Notes: generated by a model not told the origin, from the letters alone. Positions 1 to 6,985 are shown, counted from the stretch's first letter. The stretch: 11,071 nt of DNA from CAZKUN01 sp964555935 (GCA_964555935.1 CAZKUN010000287.1:1-11071); one strand, 5' to 3'. Translations and numbers: made by a program.

Positions 1-1
1 G

Positions 2-157
2 CCCATGACGGTTCGGCCCCTGGATGGCGCCAGGGACGCAGAACTGGAGCTGCAGGTGATGCTGACGCGCGGCGAGTCAGTCAAAGGCGATCCCGCCAAG
101 GGCATGAAGGGAAACTGCTTCGAGCGCACGGTGCTTCTCCGCGTGATGGATGACTGA
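2..157 (+). CDS. 3' end of an unidentified gene (partial)
   Basis: An open frame enters from the left edge and ends at TGA 155-157, giving 51 residues that begin PMTVRPLDGARDAELELQ and end RTVLLRVMDD. Codons are GC-rich at third positions like the neighbouring genes, and the frame stays open from the edge. The alternating hydrophobic pattern near the end (FERTVLLRV) looks like closing beta strands, as in the C-termini of some prepilin-like or beta-sandwich proteins, but this is too little to name a family. The stop lies 46 bases before the TauE/SafE-like gene on the same strand, so the two may be co-transcribed. The function is unknown. Confidence 0.55.
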   Translation, partial: PMTVRPLDGARDAELELQVMLTRGESVKGDPAKGMKGNCFERTVLLRVMDD

Positions 158-203
158 CTGTGGGTCGACGGCAATCGAGATTCTGCCATAGACCGAGGAT
201 GCC

Positions 204-989
204 ATGATGGACGTTGAACTCGCGCTCCTCGTCGCGTTGATCGGCTTGGGCGCCAGCACGCTGTCGGGGCTTCTGGGCATCGGCGGGGGGATCGTGATGG
301 CCCCCGCGCTCCTCTACCTGCCCCCGCTCCTTGGCGTCGGCGATTTGGATATGAGGGCCGTGGCCGGCCTCACGATCGTTCAGGGCCTGGCCGCCTGCCT
401 GGTTGCCGGCATCCGCCACAACCAGTACGAGTTCGTCTCCAGGAAACTGGTTGGCGTGATGGCGCCGACGATCATGATCGCCGCGTTCGTCGGCGGCTTT
501 CTGTCGAAGCACGTTGCCACGGATGTCCTGCTTGGGCTCTTTGCAGGCCTCGCGCTCATCGCCGCTGCTCTGATGTTCATCCCCAAGAACGAAGACGATG
601 CGCCCGTCTTGGTCGGTGAGACGGCCTTCAGCCCGGCGCTCGCAGTTGCGATTGCGCTGAGCATCGGCTTCCTCGGGGGAATGGTCGGTCAGGGCGGATC
701 GTTCATCCTCATCCCGCTGATGCTCTATGCCCTGAAGGTGCCGACTCGGGTGGCCATAGGAAGCAATCTTGGGATAGTGTTCTTTTCCTCATTGGCCGGG
801 TTCGTGGGCAAGGCTGTCACGGGGCAGATCATGCCGGTCTTGGCCGTCGGTCTGGTCGTTGGCGCGTTTCCAGGGGCATTGGTGGGGAGCTATCTCAGCA
901 AGCGCACCAAGCCCGGCAGGCTCCGACTGGCGTTGGCCGTGGTCATCGGCTTGGCCGCACTGAGGATGTGGGTCGATGTGTTGAGTTGA
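204..989 (+). CDS. TauE/SafE-family sulfite/organosulfur anion permease
   Basis: This is a 261-residue polytopic inner-membrane protein. The TauE/SafE hallmark is visible twice, as expected from the family's internal duplication: SGLLGIGGGIVMAPALL at about 21-37 and GGMVGQGGSFILIPLML at about 158-174, each a Gly-rich turn followed by a helix-breaking Pro. About eight hydrophobic helices cover residues 5-42, 52-71, 83-125, 145-177 and 184-258. A charged cytoplasmic-type loop (PKNEDD) near 127-132 separates the halves. Length matches the family, usually 250-270 residues. GAGG at 194-197 lies 6 bases before ATG 204; ATG 207 is an alternative start. Family members are linked to export or uptake of sulfite, sulfoacetate or other small anions, but the substrate cannot be read from sequence. 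No sulfur-metabolism gene lies in the window to narrow it. Confidence 0.9.
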   Translation: MMDVELALLVALIGLGASTLSGLLGIGGGIVMAPALLYLPPLLGVGDLDMRAVAGLTIVQGLAACLVAGIRHNQYEFVSRKLVGVMAPTIMIAAFVGGFLSKHVATDVLLGLFAGLALIAAALMFIPKNEDDAPVLVGETAFSPALAVAIALSIGFLGGMVGQGGSFILIPLMLYALKVPTRVAIGSNLGIVFFSSLAGFVGKAVTGQIMPVLAVGLVVGAFPGALVGSYLSKRTKPGRLRLALAVVIGLAALRMWVDVLS

Positions 990-1052
990 CGAAGAGGGCT
1001 TCCGAGACGCGCAGGCTCACGCCCGCATCCCGCAGCAGTCCATAGACGTCGA

Positions 1053-1078
1053 AAGGGGCGCGATATCTCGCGCCCCTT
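1053..1078. terminator. Bidirectional hairpin between convergent genes
   Basis: A perfect 11-bp inverted repeat, AAGGGGCGCGA (1053-1063) and TCGCGCCCCTT (1068-1078), closes a 4-base loop. It sits between the stop of the permease gene (989) and the stop of the convergent phosphofructokinase gene (1107). Both sides have only short, mixed T-rich flanks (CTTCGTTGTGT on plus), so it is a plausible but not canonical terminator for both directions. Confidence 0.7.
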
Positions 1079-1106
1079 CGTTGTGTCCCCATGTCTGTAG
1101 CGTCGT

Positions 1107-2337
1107 CTAAACGTCGTAGTGATCGAGCTTCTTCTCGACGGGGAAGCCGACCAGATTCGGCCAGCGCGGAAGGTCGTCCTGGATGGGCTGCGCCGCGCCG
1201 GAGACGAGTGGCTTGATGTACTCCATGAACGCATCGCTGACGCCGTTACTCGCATCGTTGATGAACTCGGCCGGAACGACTTTCTCAACGCCCGCGACGC
1301 TCATCAGCGCCGTGTCCCCGATCGTGGCCTCGTACGGGTCGCTCGACTTGCGGTCGATGGTGACCATGATGTCGGTCTCGCCGTTGACTGCCTTCAGGAC
1401 GGCCTGGCGTCCAACCTCATAAGCCTCGTCCAGATCGACCTTCGAGCACGCCCAGCCGAAGCAGCGCTGGAGGTTGCCGAGCTTGTCGTCGCGGGAGCGA
1501 TCGCAGATGCCCTCTTCCTCGAGAAGGTCGCTGACGGCTCTGCCCACGCCGCCGAGGCGCTTGTGCCCGAAACTGTCGACCTTGCTTGAGGTCGTGGCCA
1601 TCTCGTCGCCCTCGAGGCTGAAGCCCTCGCTAACGGCAACCACGAGGTAGCCGTACTTGGCGTACGCCTCGGCGCAGTCGGAAAGGAACTGCTCGCGGGT
1701 GACCGGCTGCTCTGGGAGGTAGACCAGGTGAGGCGGGCTGGCGTCGTCCACCTTCGCGGCGCCGGCGGCGGCCGTGAGCCAGCCGACGTGGCGGCCCATG
1801 CACTCGATGACATGCGGGGTCGCGAAGGCATAGCTNNNNNNNNNNAAACGCGCAAGATGCGGCCACGTAGCGCGCCGCGCTCGCATACCCCGGGCAGTGG
1901 TCCGTCACGGCCAGATCGTTATCGATCGTCTTTGGGATGCCGACAACCTGCATCTCCCAGTCGCTCTCCTTCGAGAGTTCGGAGATGTAGTGACAGGCTT
2001 CCTGCGTGTCGTTTCCACCGTTGTAGAAAAAGTAGCGGATGTTGTGGGCCTTGAAGACCTCCAACGCGCGCTCGAGTTCAGGGCGCTTCGGCTTCAGTCT
2101 GGCCGTGCCGATCGCCGCGGACGGGCAGTTCTTCAGCGCCTCCATAGTATCGGGCGCCTCGCGGAAGAGTTCGGTGAGGTCCTCGTTTAGCAGACCTTTG
2201 AGGCCGTATACCGCGCCGTAGAAGTCCTCAATCTCCGGGATGTCCCGGGCCGCCTGAACCGCGCCGACCATGCTCGCGTTTATGACAATCGTCGGGCCGC
2301 CGGATTGACCAATACATGCATTTCCATTCAAAGCCAT
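1107..2337 (-). CDS. PPi-type 6-phosphofructokinase (interrupted by assembly gap)
   Basis: It interconverts fructose 6-phosphate and fructose 1,6-bisphosphate in cytoplasmic glycolysis. The start (MALNGNACIGQSGGPT) fits the family N-terminus, and AGAGGTTGA lies about 8 bases upstream. Before the gap 164 residues are readable, including YNGGNDT (106-111 region) and GIPKTIDNDL (133-142) with the likely catalytic base D139. Two features point to pyrophosphate rather than ATP as donor: Asp at D110, where ATP enzymes carry Gly (GGDGS), and Lys K136 in PKTIDND, where ATP enzymes have PGTIDND. After the gap 242 residues follow, starting SYAFATPHVIECMGRHVGWLT, with the substrate-binding MGR motif, and running to DHYDV and TAG. 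The total is about 410 residues, normal for long PPi enzymes. The two halves are in different frames only because the ten N are a nominal length; a true gap of a multiple of three (about 15-18 bases) restores one frame. Donor specificity is inferred, not proven. Confidence 0.9.
1836..1845. other. Assembly gap of ten N
   Basis: Ten consecutive N fall inside the phosphofructokinase gene, between the codons for AASCAF and SYAFATP. Comparison with the usual family pattern after the PGYxSAAxY motif suggests about six residues are missing, so the true gap is probably near 18 bases. The length given is a placeholder, and the apparent frameshift is an artefact. Confidence 0.95.
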
Positions 2338-2525
2338 TGATCTAATCAACCTCTCGTCTGGAATTCTCGGGCCCGGTTGGCGCTCCGCAGAGAACGTCGC
2401 ATCCGGTGCCCTGGATTCTATACGCCATAAAGCGCGGGGGCTTTGGCATCCCCGCGAGCGCTCCACGACGGCGTGTCCGAAGCTGTTGCGAGCCAACATA
2501 GTACACCATAATCCGCCGGGCATGA
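2338..2525. other. Upstream leader/promoter region of the phosphofructokinase gene
   Basis: No coding sequence is convincing here. Read on the minus strand, the stretch should hold the promoter and leader of the phosphofructokinase gene. A hairpin with 7-bp arms CGCGGGG (2433-2439) and CCCCGCG (2450-2456) is present, followed on the minus strand by CTTTATGG. TATAGAAT on the minus strand (2415-2422) could be a -10 element, but no matching -35 is seen, so I do not place a promoter with confidence. Confidence 0.4.
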
Positions 2526-2726
2526 AGTCCATTTCACGGATACGGCAGGTGGCTCGACACGAATGCCTGCCCTGACGACCATGTTCGCACGGGACCGACG
2601 GTCCGGACCTGCGCTCCACCCGACCACGACGGGGTCTGGGAGCTGCACAACCTCGCGCTTAACGTCGCCGTCGGAACCACGCAACTCGCCGGCTTCGACG
2701 TGCTGTCGTATGAGAGGTCCATCTAG
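2526..2726 (+). pseudogene. Orphan coding-like fragment without start codon
   Basis: A 66-codon frame lies between TGA 2523-2525 and TAG 2724-2726. It has no ATG, and the only GTG is near its end, so it is not a normal gene. Its translation nevertheless reads like real protein: it begins SPFHGYGRWLDTNACPDDH and ends in two strand-like segments, GVWELHNLALNVAVGTTQLA and GFDVLSYERSI. Third positions are GC-rich like true genes here. Upstream in the same frame two stops (2499-2501 and 2523-2525) close it off. The best reading is the 3' remnant of a gene whose front was lost before the leuB promoter formed or was inserted. I do not recognise the family; the strand pattern suggests the end of a secreted beta-sandwich domain, which is a guess. 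Confidence 0.4.
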
Positions 2727-2755
2727 GCATCTGCCCCTTCCTCCCCTCGCCGTCC

Positions 2756-2771
2756 GGTGCTATAATGCACC
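2756..2771 (+). promoter_or_regulatory. Extended -10 promoter within an inverted repeat
   Basis: TGCTATAAT is a perfect extended -10 (TG, one base, TATAAT at 2761-2766). The -10 hexamer is flanked by the inverted repeat GGTGC (2756-2760) and GCACC (2767-2771), so a dimeric regulator could sit exactly on it. The expected -35 position (about 2738-2743, TTCCTC) matches TTGACA poorly, as is usual for extended -10 promoters. The start of transcription would be near 2773, giving a leader of about 73 bases for the downstream dehydrogenase gene. Confidence 0.55.
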
Positions 2772-2786
2772 CTCACCACGCCGACC

Positions 2787-2821
2787 ATGGCTGCCTGGGT
2801 CCGCTCGGGCAGCCGTTTTTT
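2787..2821 (+). terminator. Terminator-like hairpin in the leuB leader (possible attenuator)
   Basis: GGCTGCC (2789-2795) pairs with GGCAGCC (2808-2814). The stem extends inward through T·G, G-C and G·T to the loop GTCCGC (2799-2804), and outward through T2788·G2815 and A2787-T2816. TTTTTT at 2816-2821 follows directly. This is the best canonical intrinsic terminator in the window, yet it lies between the TATAAT box and the ribosome binding site of the dehydrogenase gene. It could attenuate that gene, end a short RNA of about 48 bases, or terminate a lost upstream gene. I see no clear antiterminator arm. Confidence 0.65.
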
Positions 2822-2845
2822 GGTATTTGAGAGGGAGTCTGAGAT

Positions 2846-3895
2846 ATGCACAAGATCGCGATCATGCCGTGCGACGGTGTGGGCCCCGAGGTCGTCCGCG
2901 AGGGCCTGAAAGTGCTCGACGCCGCCTGCGACAAATACGGCGTCAAGTACGAGCCGGTGAACTACGACATCAGCGGAGAGCGCTACCTGAAGACGGGCGA
3001 GATTATTGCCGACAGCGAGCTTGAGGAACTCCGCCAGTTCGATGCCATCTATCTCGGCGCCGTCGGCCACGATGGCGTCAAGCCGGGCATCCTCGAGCAC
3101 GGGATCCTGCTGCGCATCCGCTTCGAGTTCGACCAGTACGTCAACCTCCGCCCGATCAAGCTCTACCCCGGCGTCGAGACGCCGATCAAGAATAAGGGCC
3201 CCGAGGACATCGATTTCATCGTCGTCCGCGAGAACACCGAGTGCCTCTACTGCGGCGTCGGCGGCTCGCTGAAGAAGGGCACGCCCGATGAGGTTGCGAC
3301 GCAGACTGCCATCTACACCCGCAAGGGCACCGAGCGCATCATCCGCGTGGCGTTTGAACTGGCCCAGAAACGCAACAAGAACAATACGCTGACCCTCGTC
3401 GACAAGGCCAACGTGTTGACCCATGGCCACGACCTGTGGCGGCGGACGTTTGAGGAAGTTGGCGCGGACTACGCCGACATCACCCGCGAAACCGCATTCG
3501 TCGATGCCGCCTGCATGTGGTTCGTGAAGAACCCCGAGTGGTTCGACGTCATCGTTACCTGCAACATGTTTGGCGACATCATCACCGACCTGGGCGCCAT
3601 GATCCAGGGCGGAATGGGAGTCGCGGCGAGCGGCAACATCAACCCCGTGGGCGTCAGCATGTTCGAGCCGATCCATGGCAGCGCGCCCAAACACGCCGGC
3701 AAGGACGTCATCTGCCCAGTCGCGGCGATCGCCGCCGCCGGCATGATGATGGAGCACCTCGGCGAGACCGAAGTCGCCAACGCGATCGACAAGGCCACCC
3801 AGGATGCCCTCGCATCGGGCAAGCTCGGCGACCTGTCGACTTCCAGCGGCGTGGGCACCGTCGCTACCGGCGACCTGATCGCCGGTCTGATCTGA
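2846..3895 (+). CDS. leuB: 3-isopropylmalate dehydrogenase-like NAD(P)-dependent decarboxylating dehydrogenase
   Basis: This 349-residue cytoplasmic enzyme belongs to the isocitrate/isopropylmalate dehydrogenase family. It would oxidise and decarboxylate 3-isopropylmalate in leucine synthesis. The N-terminus IAIMPCDGVGPEVV is the family start. The substrate arginines are seen in LLRIRFEFDQYVNLRP (R92, R102) and VVRENTE (R128). Y135 and K187 fit the catalytic pair, and D220, D244 and D248 (NMFGDIITD) the metal site. E84 before GILL matches the Glu and hydrophobic pocket of isopropylmalate enzymes rather than the Ser/Asn pocket of isocitrate enzymes. Overall it most resembles the short actinobacterial-type LeuB and the related D-malate/tartrate dehydrogenases. 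An oddity is the cofactor loop GSAPKHAGKD, which has K282 where NAD-dependent LeuB usually has Asp. GAGGGAG at 2831-2837 precedes ATG 2846 by about 8 bases. No other leucine gene is nearby, so the substrate is not certain. Confidence 0.8.
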   Translation: MHKIAIMPCDGVGPEVVREGLKVLDAACDKYGVKYEPVNYDISGERYLKTGEIIADSELEELRQFDAIYLGAVGHDGVKPGILEHGILLRIRFEFDQYVNLRPIKLYPGVETPIKNKGPEDIDFIVVRENTECLYCGVGGSLKKGTPDEVATQTAIYTRKGTERIIRVAFELAQKRNKNNTLTLVDKANVLTHGHDLWRRTFEEVGADYADITRETAFVDAACMWFVKNPEWFDVIVTCNMFGDIITDLGAMIQGGMGVAASGNINPVGVSMFEPIHGSAPKHAGKDVICPVAAIAAAGMMMEHLGETEVANAIDKATQDALASGKLGDLSTSSGVGTVATGDLIAGLI

Positions 3896-3948
3896 TGCGC
3901 CTTTGGCGTTTCGCGGGCCGGAAAACGGGCTAGAGCTATAGACGGTGC

Positions 3949-3977
3949 CGCGGACCGAAGAATTCCTCCGGTCCGCG
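3949..3977 (+). terminator. Hairpin after the dehydrogenase gene
   Basis: CGCGGACCG (3949-3957) and CGGTCCGCG (3969-3977) form a perfect 9-bp stem with an 11-base loop containing GAATTC. Only a weak T tract (CGTTTGCCGT) follows 4-13 bases later. It lies 53 bases after the dehydrogenase stop and 39 bases before the next start. It probably ends or reduces read-through into the TPR genes. Confidence 0.5.
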
Positions 3978-4016
3978 CGCCGTTTGCCGTGAGAATGCAG
4001 CGGAGCGAAAGACCCC

Positions 4017-5519
4017 ATGGATGCTCTGGATCGCGCGGTTGCGGACCTCAAGGCCAAGAACTACGGCAGCGCGATTCGCTCGCTTGAGTTGATCGCCGTC
4101 CGCGATCCCGTGAACGCCCGCGCCCACAAGTACCTATTCCGCGCTTACTACGATACCGGCGAGTTGGCCAAGGCGTGCGAGTCGGCGCAACGCTACGGGG
4201 CGCTGCGCCCCGACGACGCGGGCGGACACTACAGCACCGGCGTCGTGCTCGCGAAACTCGGGCAGAAGGACGCGTCAGAGCGCGCGTTCCGGGGGGCTCT
4301 TGCGGCGGATCCCGGCCACGCGAAGGCGAGACGCGCCCTGCATGGGCTGGAGGCTCAGCCGACGCCGGAGCCGACCATACCGGATGCCGCTGCCTCGCGC
4401 GCCCACCAGGAAGCGACGCCCTGGCCGGCACGGATTGCGGCCGGACTGACCGTGGTGGCGTCGCTGGCGATCATCGCCTGGTTGTTCCTTCCGGGCGGGC
4501 CGGCAAACCCCGGCAAGCCCGATGTCGCCCCCGAGCCGGAACAATACGCCGTCGTCACGCCACCTCCCATTCAGCAAACCGCGCCGGACCCGATGCCGCT
4601 GCGGACGCCCCAACCCGCTCCCCAGCCTCAGGTCCAGCCACAGCCACAGCCCGAGCGTCAGATCCCCCAACCCGAGCCGCAGCCGCGGAGGCCCGCGCCG
4701 CAGGTCACGCAGCCCCCGGCCCAACCCAGTCCGGAGCAGCAACAGGCCATCCGCGACATGCAACAGCAACTCCAGCAGCTCTTCGCGGCATACCAGCAAC
4801 AGCAGCAGGATCTCCAAGCCGCCAACCAGCGCGCTCAATCCGCGCAGCGAGCGGCCGATCAGGCGGCCGACCAGGCGGCGGCGCAGGCCGCAACTCAGGC
4901 CGCCGCTGAGGCTGCCAGAGCGCAGCAACAGGCCCAGGCCGTGCAGACGCCCGCGCCCCACCAACCTCAGCCAGGGCTTCAGCAACCCACGCCTCAGGAC
5001 TTCGAGGCCGCCGCGCAGACGCCGCCGACCGCGATGCCGCCGCTGCTGACGGCGGACCAGGCGCGGCAGGTTGTCGAAGACATGGACGCCATCGACACGG
5101 CGAAGACTCGCGAGGCAATGTGGTATTCGCTCGACTCGCTACGGGCCCCGTATCTGCAGAGCACGGATGTCTGGGGCTTCGTGAAGGGCAGCCTGCCGAT
5201 GATGCTGGCGTCTTCGGGCACGAGTCTTGGCACGTATGAGATCGTGAACATCATTCAGCCGTCCAACACGGGCGGTCAGGCCGCTGACATACTGGAGCAG
5301 TACACGTATGACCTGCAGAGCGTCCTGCCGGCAAGCGTGAAACTCGAGATCGCCCGGACGCTGGCGAACTCGCAGACGCCGCTGGACGCGTGGCATGGCG
5401 TGGACCAACTGCTGCGCTCGACCGGCGTGTCCACATCCGTCGACTCCGCCGCGTACCTGGAACGCGCGCTCATTGCGGCTCAACAGACGCAGATGCAGCG
5501 TTACCGCCAATCGCGGTAG
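4017..5519 (+). CDS. TPR-transmembrane protein with Pro/Gln-rich linker, first of a tandem pair
   Basis: A 500-residue protein of unknown function. Residues 1-112 hold about three TPR-like helical pairs (NYGSAIRSLELIAVRDP, AHKYLFRAYYDTGELAKA, GGHYSTGVVLAKLGQKDASE, then AALAADPGHAKARRAL). One membrane helix follows at about 140-158 (TVVASLAIIAWLFLPGG). ARIAAG before it and uncharged GPANPG after it suggest the TPR part is cytoplasmic and the rest outside. Residues 165-238 are a Pro/Gln-rich linker. Residues 239-310 are Gln/Ala-rich and probably coiled coil, and about 343-500 form a folded helical domain I cannot assign. GGAG lies 11 bases before ATG 4017. The next gene, 26 bases downstream, is a paralog, so both are likely co-expressed. 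TPR domains bind proteins; a role in envelope assembly or scaffolding is inference. Confidence 0.85.
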   Translation: MDALDRAVADLKAKNYGSAIRSLELIAVRDPVNARAHKYLFRAYYDTGELAKACESAQRYGALRPDDAGGHYSTGVVLAKLGQKDASERAFRGALAADPGHAKARRALHGLEAQPTPEPTIPDAAASRAHQEATPWPARIAAGLTVVASLAIIAWLFLPGGPANPGKPDVAPEPEQYAVVTPPPIQQTAPDPMPLRTPQPAPQPQVQPQPQPERQIPQPEPQPRRPAPQVTQPPAQPSPEQQQAIRDMQQQLQQLFAAYQQQQQDLQAANQRAQSAQRAADQAADQAAAQAATQAAAEAARAQQQAQAVQTPAPHQPQPGLQQPTPQDFEAAAQTPPTAMPPLLTADQARQVVEDMDAIDTAKTREAMWYSLDSLRAPYLQSTDVWGFVKGSLPMMLASSGTSLGTYEIVNIIQPSNTGGQAADILEQYTYDLQSVLPASVKLEIARTLANSQTPLDAWHGVDQLLRSTGVSTSVDSAAYLERALIAAQQTQMQRYRQSR

Positions 5520-5545
5520 ATTCTCACTCTGAAACCAACGGGCCT

Positions 5546-6799
5546 ATGGAACAACTCGACAGAGCCATCAGCGAGTTCAAAGAGCAGAACTACGGCAGCG
5601 CGATTCGGTCGCTGGAGCTGATCACCGCGCGCGATCCGGAGACGGCCGATGCGTGGAAGTACCTCGCGCGCGCCTACCACGCGACCGGCAGGGCCGAGCA
5701 ATCCGCCGAGGCAGCCCAGAGATACGCGACGCTGCGTCCCGATGACCCCGCCGGGCACTACAACGCCGGCGTCGTGCTGGCGCAGTTAGGCCGTGGGGCG
5801 GAGGCTCAGCAATCGTTGCAGGCGGCATTGCAGGTCGATCCCACCCACGCCAAGGCGCGCCGCGCGCTCCACAAGCTGACTGAGCAATCCGAGCCGGCGG
5901 CCCCAGCGGCACGTCCGGCTGCGTCCGGACCGGGCCCTCGCCGCGCCAGCGACAAGGACGCGCGCGGGCCGGTGCCTCTCCCGGCCAAGATCGCCGCGGG
6001 CATGACGGTTGTGGCATCGCTGGCGATCATCGCCTGGCTGTTCCTGCCCGGCGGGCCGGCGAACCCAGGCCCCAGCACGGCGGATCCTCAGGACACTCCT
6101 GAGGGCATCTCCACGCCGCCGCCGCAGACGCCGTCGGCGACCACGCCGGACACGACTCGCCAGCCCGAGGTCGTCACAACGCCTCAGGTTCAGCCGGACC
6201 CCGCCGTTCAAACCCCCGCGACGGCTCCCGTGCCCGAGCCGGACCCCGTAACTCCGATGCCCGAGAGCCCGCAACCATCGACGCTTCAGCCGGGCACGAC
6301 GACCGGACCCGAGGCCCTCTTTACGCCCCAGCAGGCGGAGCAGGTGGCCCAGGCCATCAACCAGGCGCACCAGCAGGAAGTCGCCGCCGCCGGCGGGTCG
6401 ATCGGCGCGATCGCGCAGATGATTCGCAACCTCGACGAAGAGACCTGGCGCGAGGGCGGGCGTGACATATTGGTGCTGCAGGCCACCACGATGCTGGGTA
6501 CGAGTTCGTCCGCGGGCACGCTGCAGGCTCTCAGTCTGATCTCGACCGCCGAGACCCCGTCGATCGCTGCTGACCGGCTTGAGGCCTACGCCAGAACCCT
6601 TCCGCCGTCACTCTCGCCGCAGCAGTTGCTCGCGATCCAGCAGGTCCTGACCAGGCCGGGCATCACGCCCGAACAAGGCTACTATGGCATCAAGGGCTAC
6701 TTCGAGCAGTGGGGCATCGGTCTCCTGGACGGACCGGACCGCACGCTGCGCCAGTACCTCAACATGCCGCCGCCCCCCGCGTCGAGCATCATGCCGTAG
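5546..6799 (+). CDS. TPR-transmembrane protein with Pro/Thr-rich linker, second of a tandem pair
   Basis: A 417-residue paralog of the preceding gene. The start at 5546 is fixed by alignment: MEQLDRAISEFKEQNYGSAI matches MDALDRAVADLKAKNYGSAI. The frame is open further upstream, but that part overlaps the first gene. TPR-like repeats span 1-112. A membrane helix lies at about 150-168, identical to that of the first copy except for one residue over some 26 positions. A Pro/Thr-rich linker covers about 170-255, and an Ala/Leu-rich helical domain 258-417 begins LFTPQQAEQVAQAI. The linker is shorter, and there is no long Gln/Ala coiled coil. No good ribosome binding site is visible in the 26-base spacer, so translation may depend on the upstream gene. 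The C-terminal domains align weakly in order (QA.QV, the MLGTSSSAGT-like segment, a late YF/YL motif), so they are probably homologous but far diverged. Function unknown. Confidence 0.85.
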   Translation: MEQLDRAISEFKEQNYGSAIRSLELITARDPETADAWKYLARAYHATGRAEQSAEAAQRYATLRPDDPAGHYNAGVVLAQLGRGAEAQQSLQAALQVDPTHAKARRALHKLTEQSEPAAPAARPAASGPGPRRASDKDARGPVPLPAKIAAGMTVVASLAIIAWLFLPGGPANPGPSTADPQDTPEGISTPPPQTPSATTPDTTRQPEVVTTPQVQPDPAVQTPATAPVPEPDPVTPMPESPQPSTLQPGTTTGPEALFTPQQAEQVAQAINQAHQQEVAAAGGSIGAIAQMIRNLDEETWREGGRDILVLQATTMLGTSSSAGTLQALSLISTAETPSIAADRLEAYARTLPPSLSPQQLLAIQQVLTRPGITPEQGYYGIKGYFEQWGIGLLDGPDRTLRQYLNMPPPPASSIMP

Positions 6800-6820
6800 G
6801 CCACCAACCAGTAATCCACC

Positions 6821-6890
6821 CCCCGTAGCTTAATTCCGGACAATGAAGGTGAGAATGTAGGGCGTCGGCGAAGGACGACTATCACTTCGC
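6821..6890 (+). repeat. Direct repeat, copy 1
   Basis: CCCCGT at 6821-6826, then a core at 6833-6872 beginning ATTCCGGACAATGAAGGTGA and ending GTCGGCGAA. The core matches copy 2 at 37 of 40 bases. Weaker similarity continues to about 6890. GGCGAAG (6867-6873) can pair with CTTCGCC (6885-6891), and CACTT (6883-6887) with AAGTG (6892-6896); these two hairpins exclude each other. The family is unknown. Confidence 0.85.
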
Positions 6891-6949
6891 CAAGTGTGGT
6901 CGGTTCATGGCCAGCCGCTGACCTGTGCTTCCTTGTTGCTCGGCAGTTT

Positions 6950-6971
6950 CTTGAGATCCGCTTGAGATCCG
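6950..6971 (+). repeat. 11-bp tandem duplication
   Basis: CTTGAGATCCG occurs twice back to back (6950-6960 and 6961-6971), followed by the partial echo ACTTGGAG. It lies between the two long direct-repeat copies. It looks like a slippage duplication or a pair of binding sites. Confidence 0.85.
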
Positions 6972-6985
6972 ACTTGGAGCCCGCT

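Noticed and set aside
1119..1589. 156-residue plus-strand frame opposite the phosphofructokinase gene
   Set aside because: Antisense shadow of the conserved C-terminal half of that enzyme; no motifs or start signal.
1630..2619. Long N-terminal extension of the phosphofructokinase (start near 2619)
   Set aside because: The family N-terminus is MALNGNACIGQSGGPT at 2337 with a ribosome binding site just upstream. The extension is Arg/Ser-rich without pattern and covers the promoter region.
2787..2909. Leader peptide beginning MAAWVRSGSRFLVFE upstream of leuB
   Set aside because: ATG lies inside the terminator stem with no ribosome binding site. The peptide is not rich in Leu or other regulating residues and overlaps the real gene by many codons.
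2723..4057. 444-residue open frame on the minus strand opposite the dehydrogenase gene
   Set aside because: It is the mirror of a clear LeuB-like gene in high-GC DNA. Its translation is rich in Asp/Val/Ala strings with no domain pattern, and it would run across the leuB promoter and leader.
4275..4985. Leu/Arg/Gly-rich 236-residue minus-strand frame opposite the first TPR gene
   Set aside because: Low-complexity antisense of the Pro/Gln-rich linker; no start signal and no family features.
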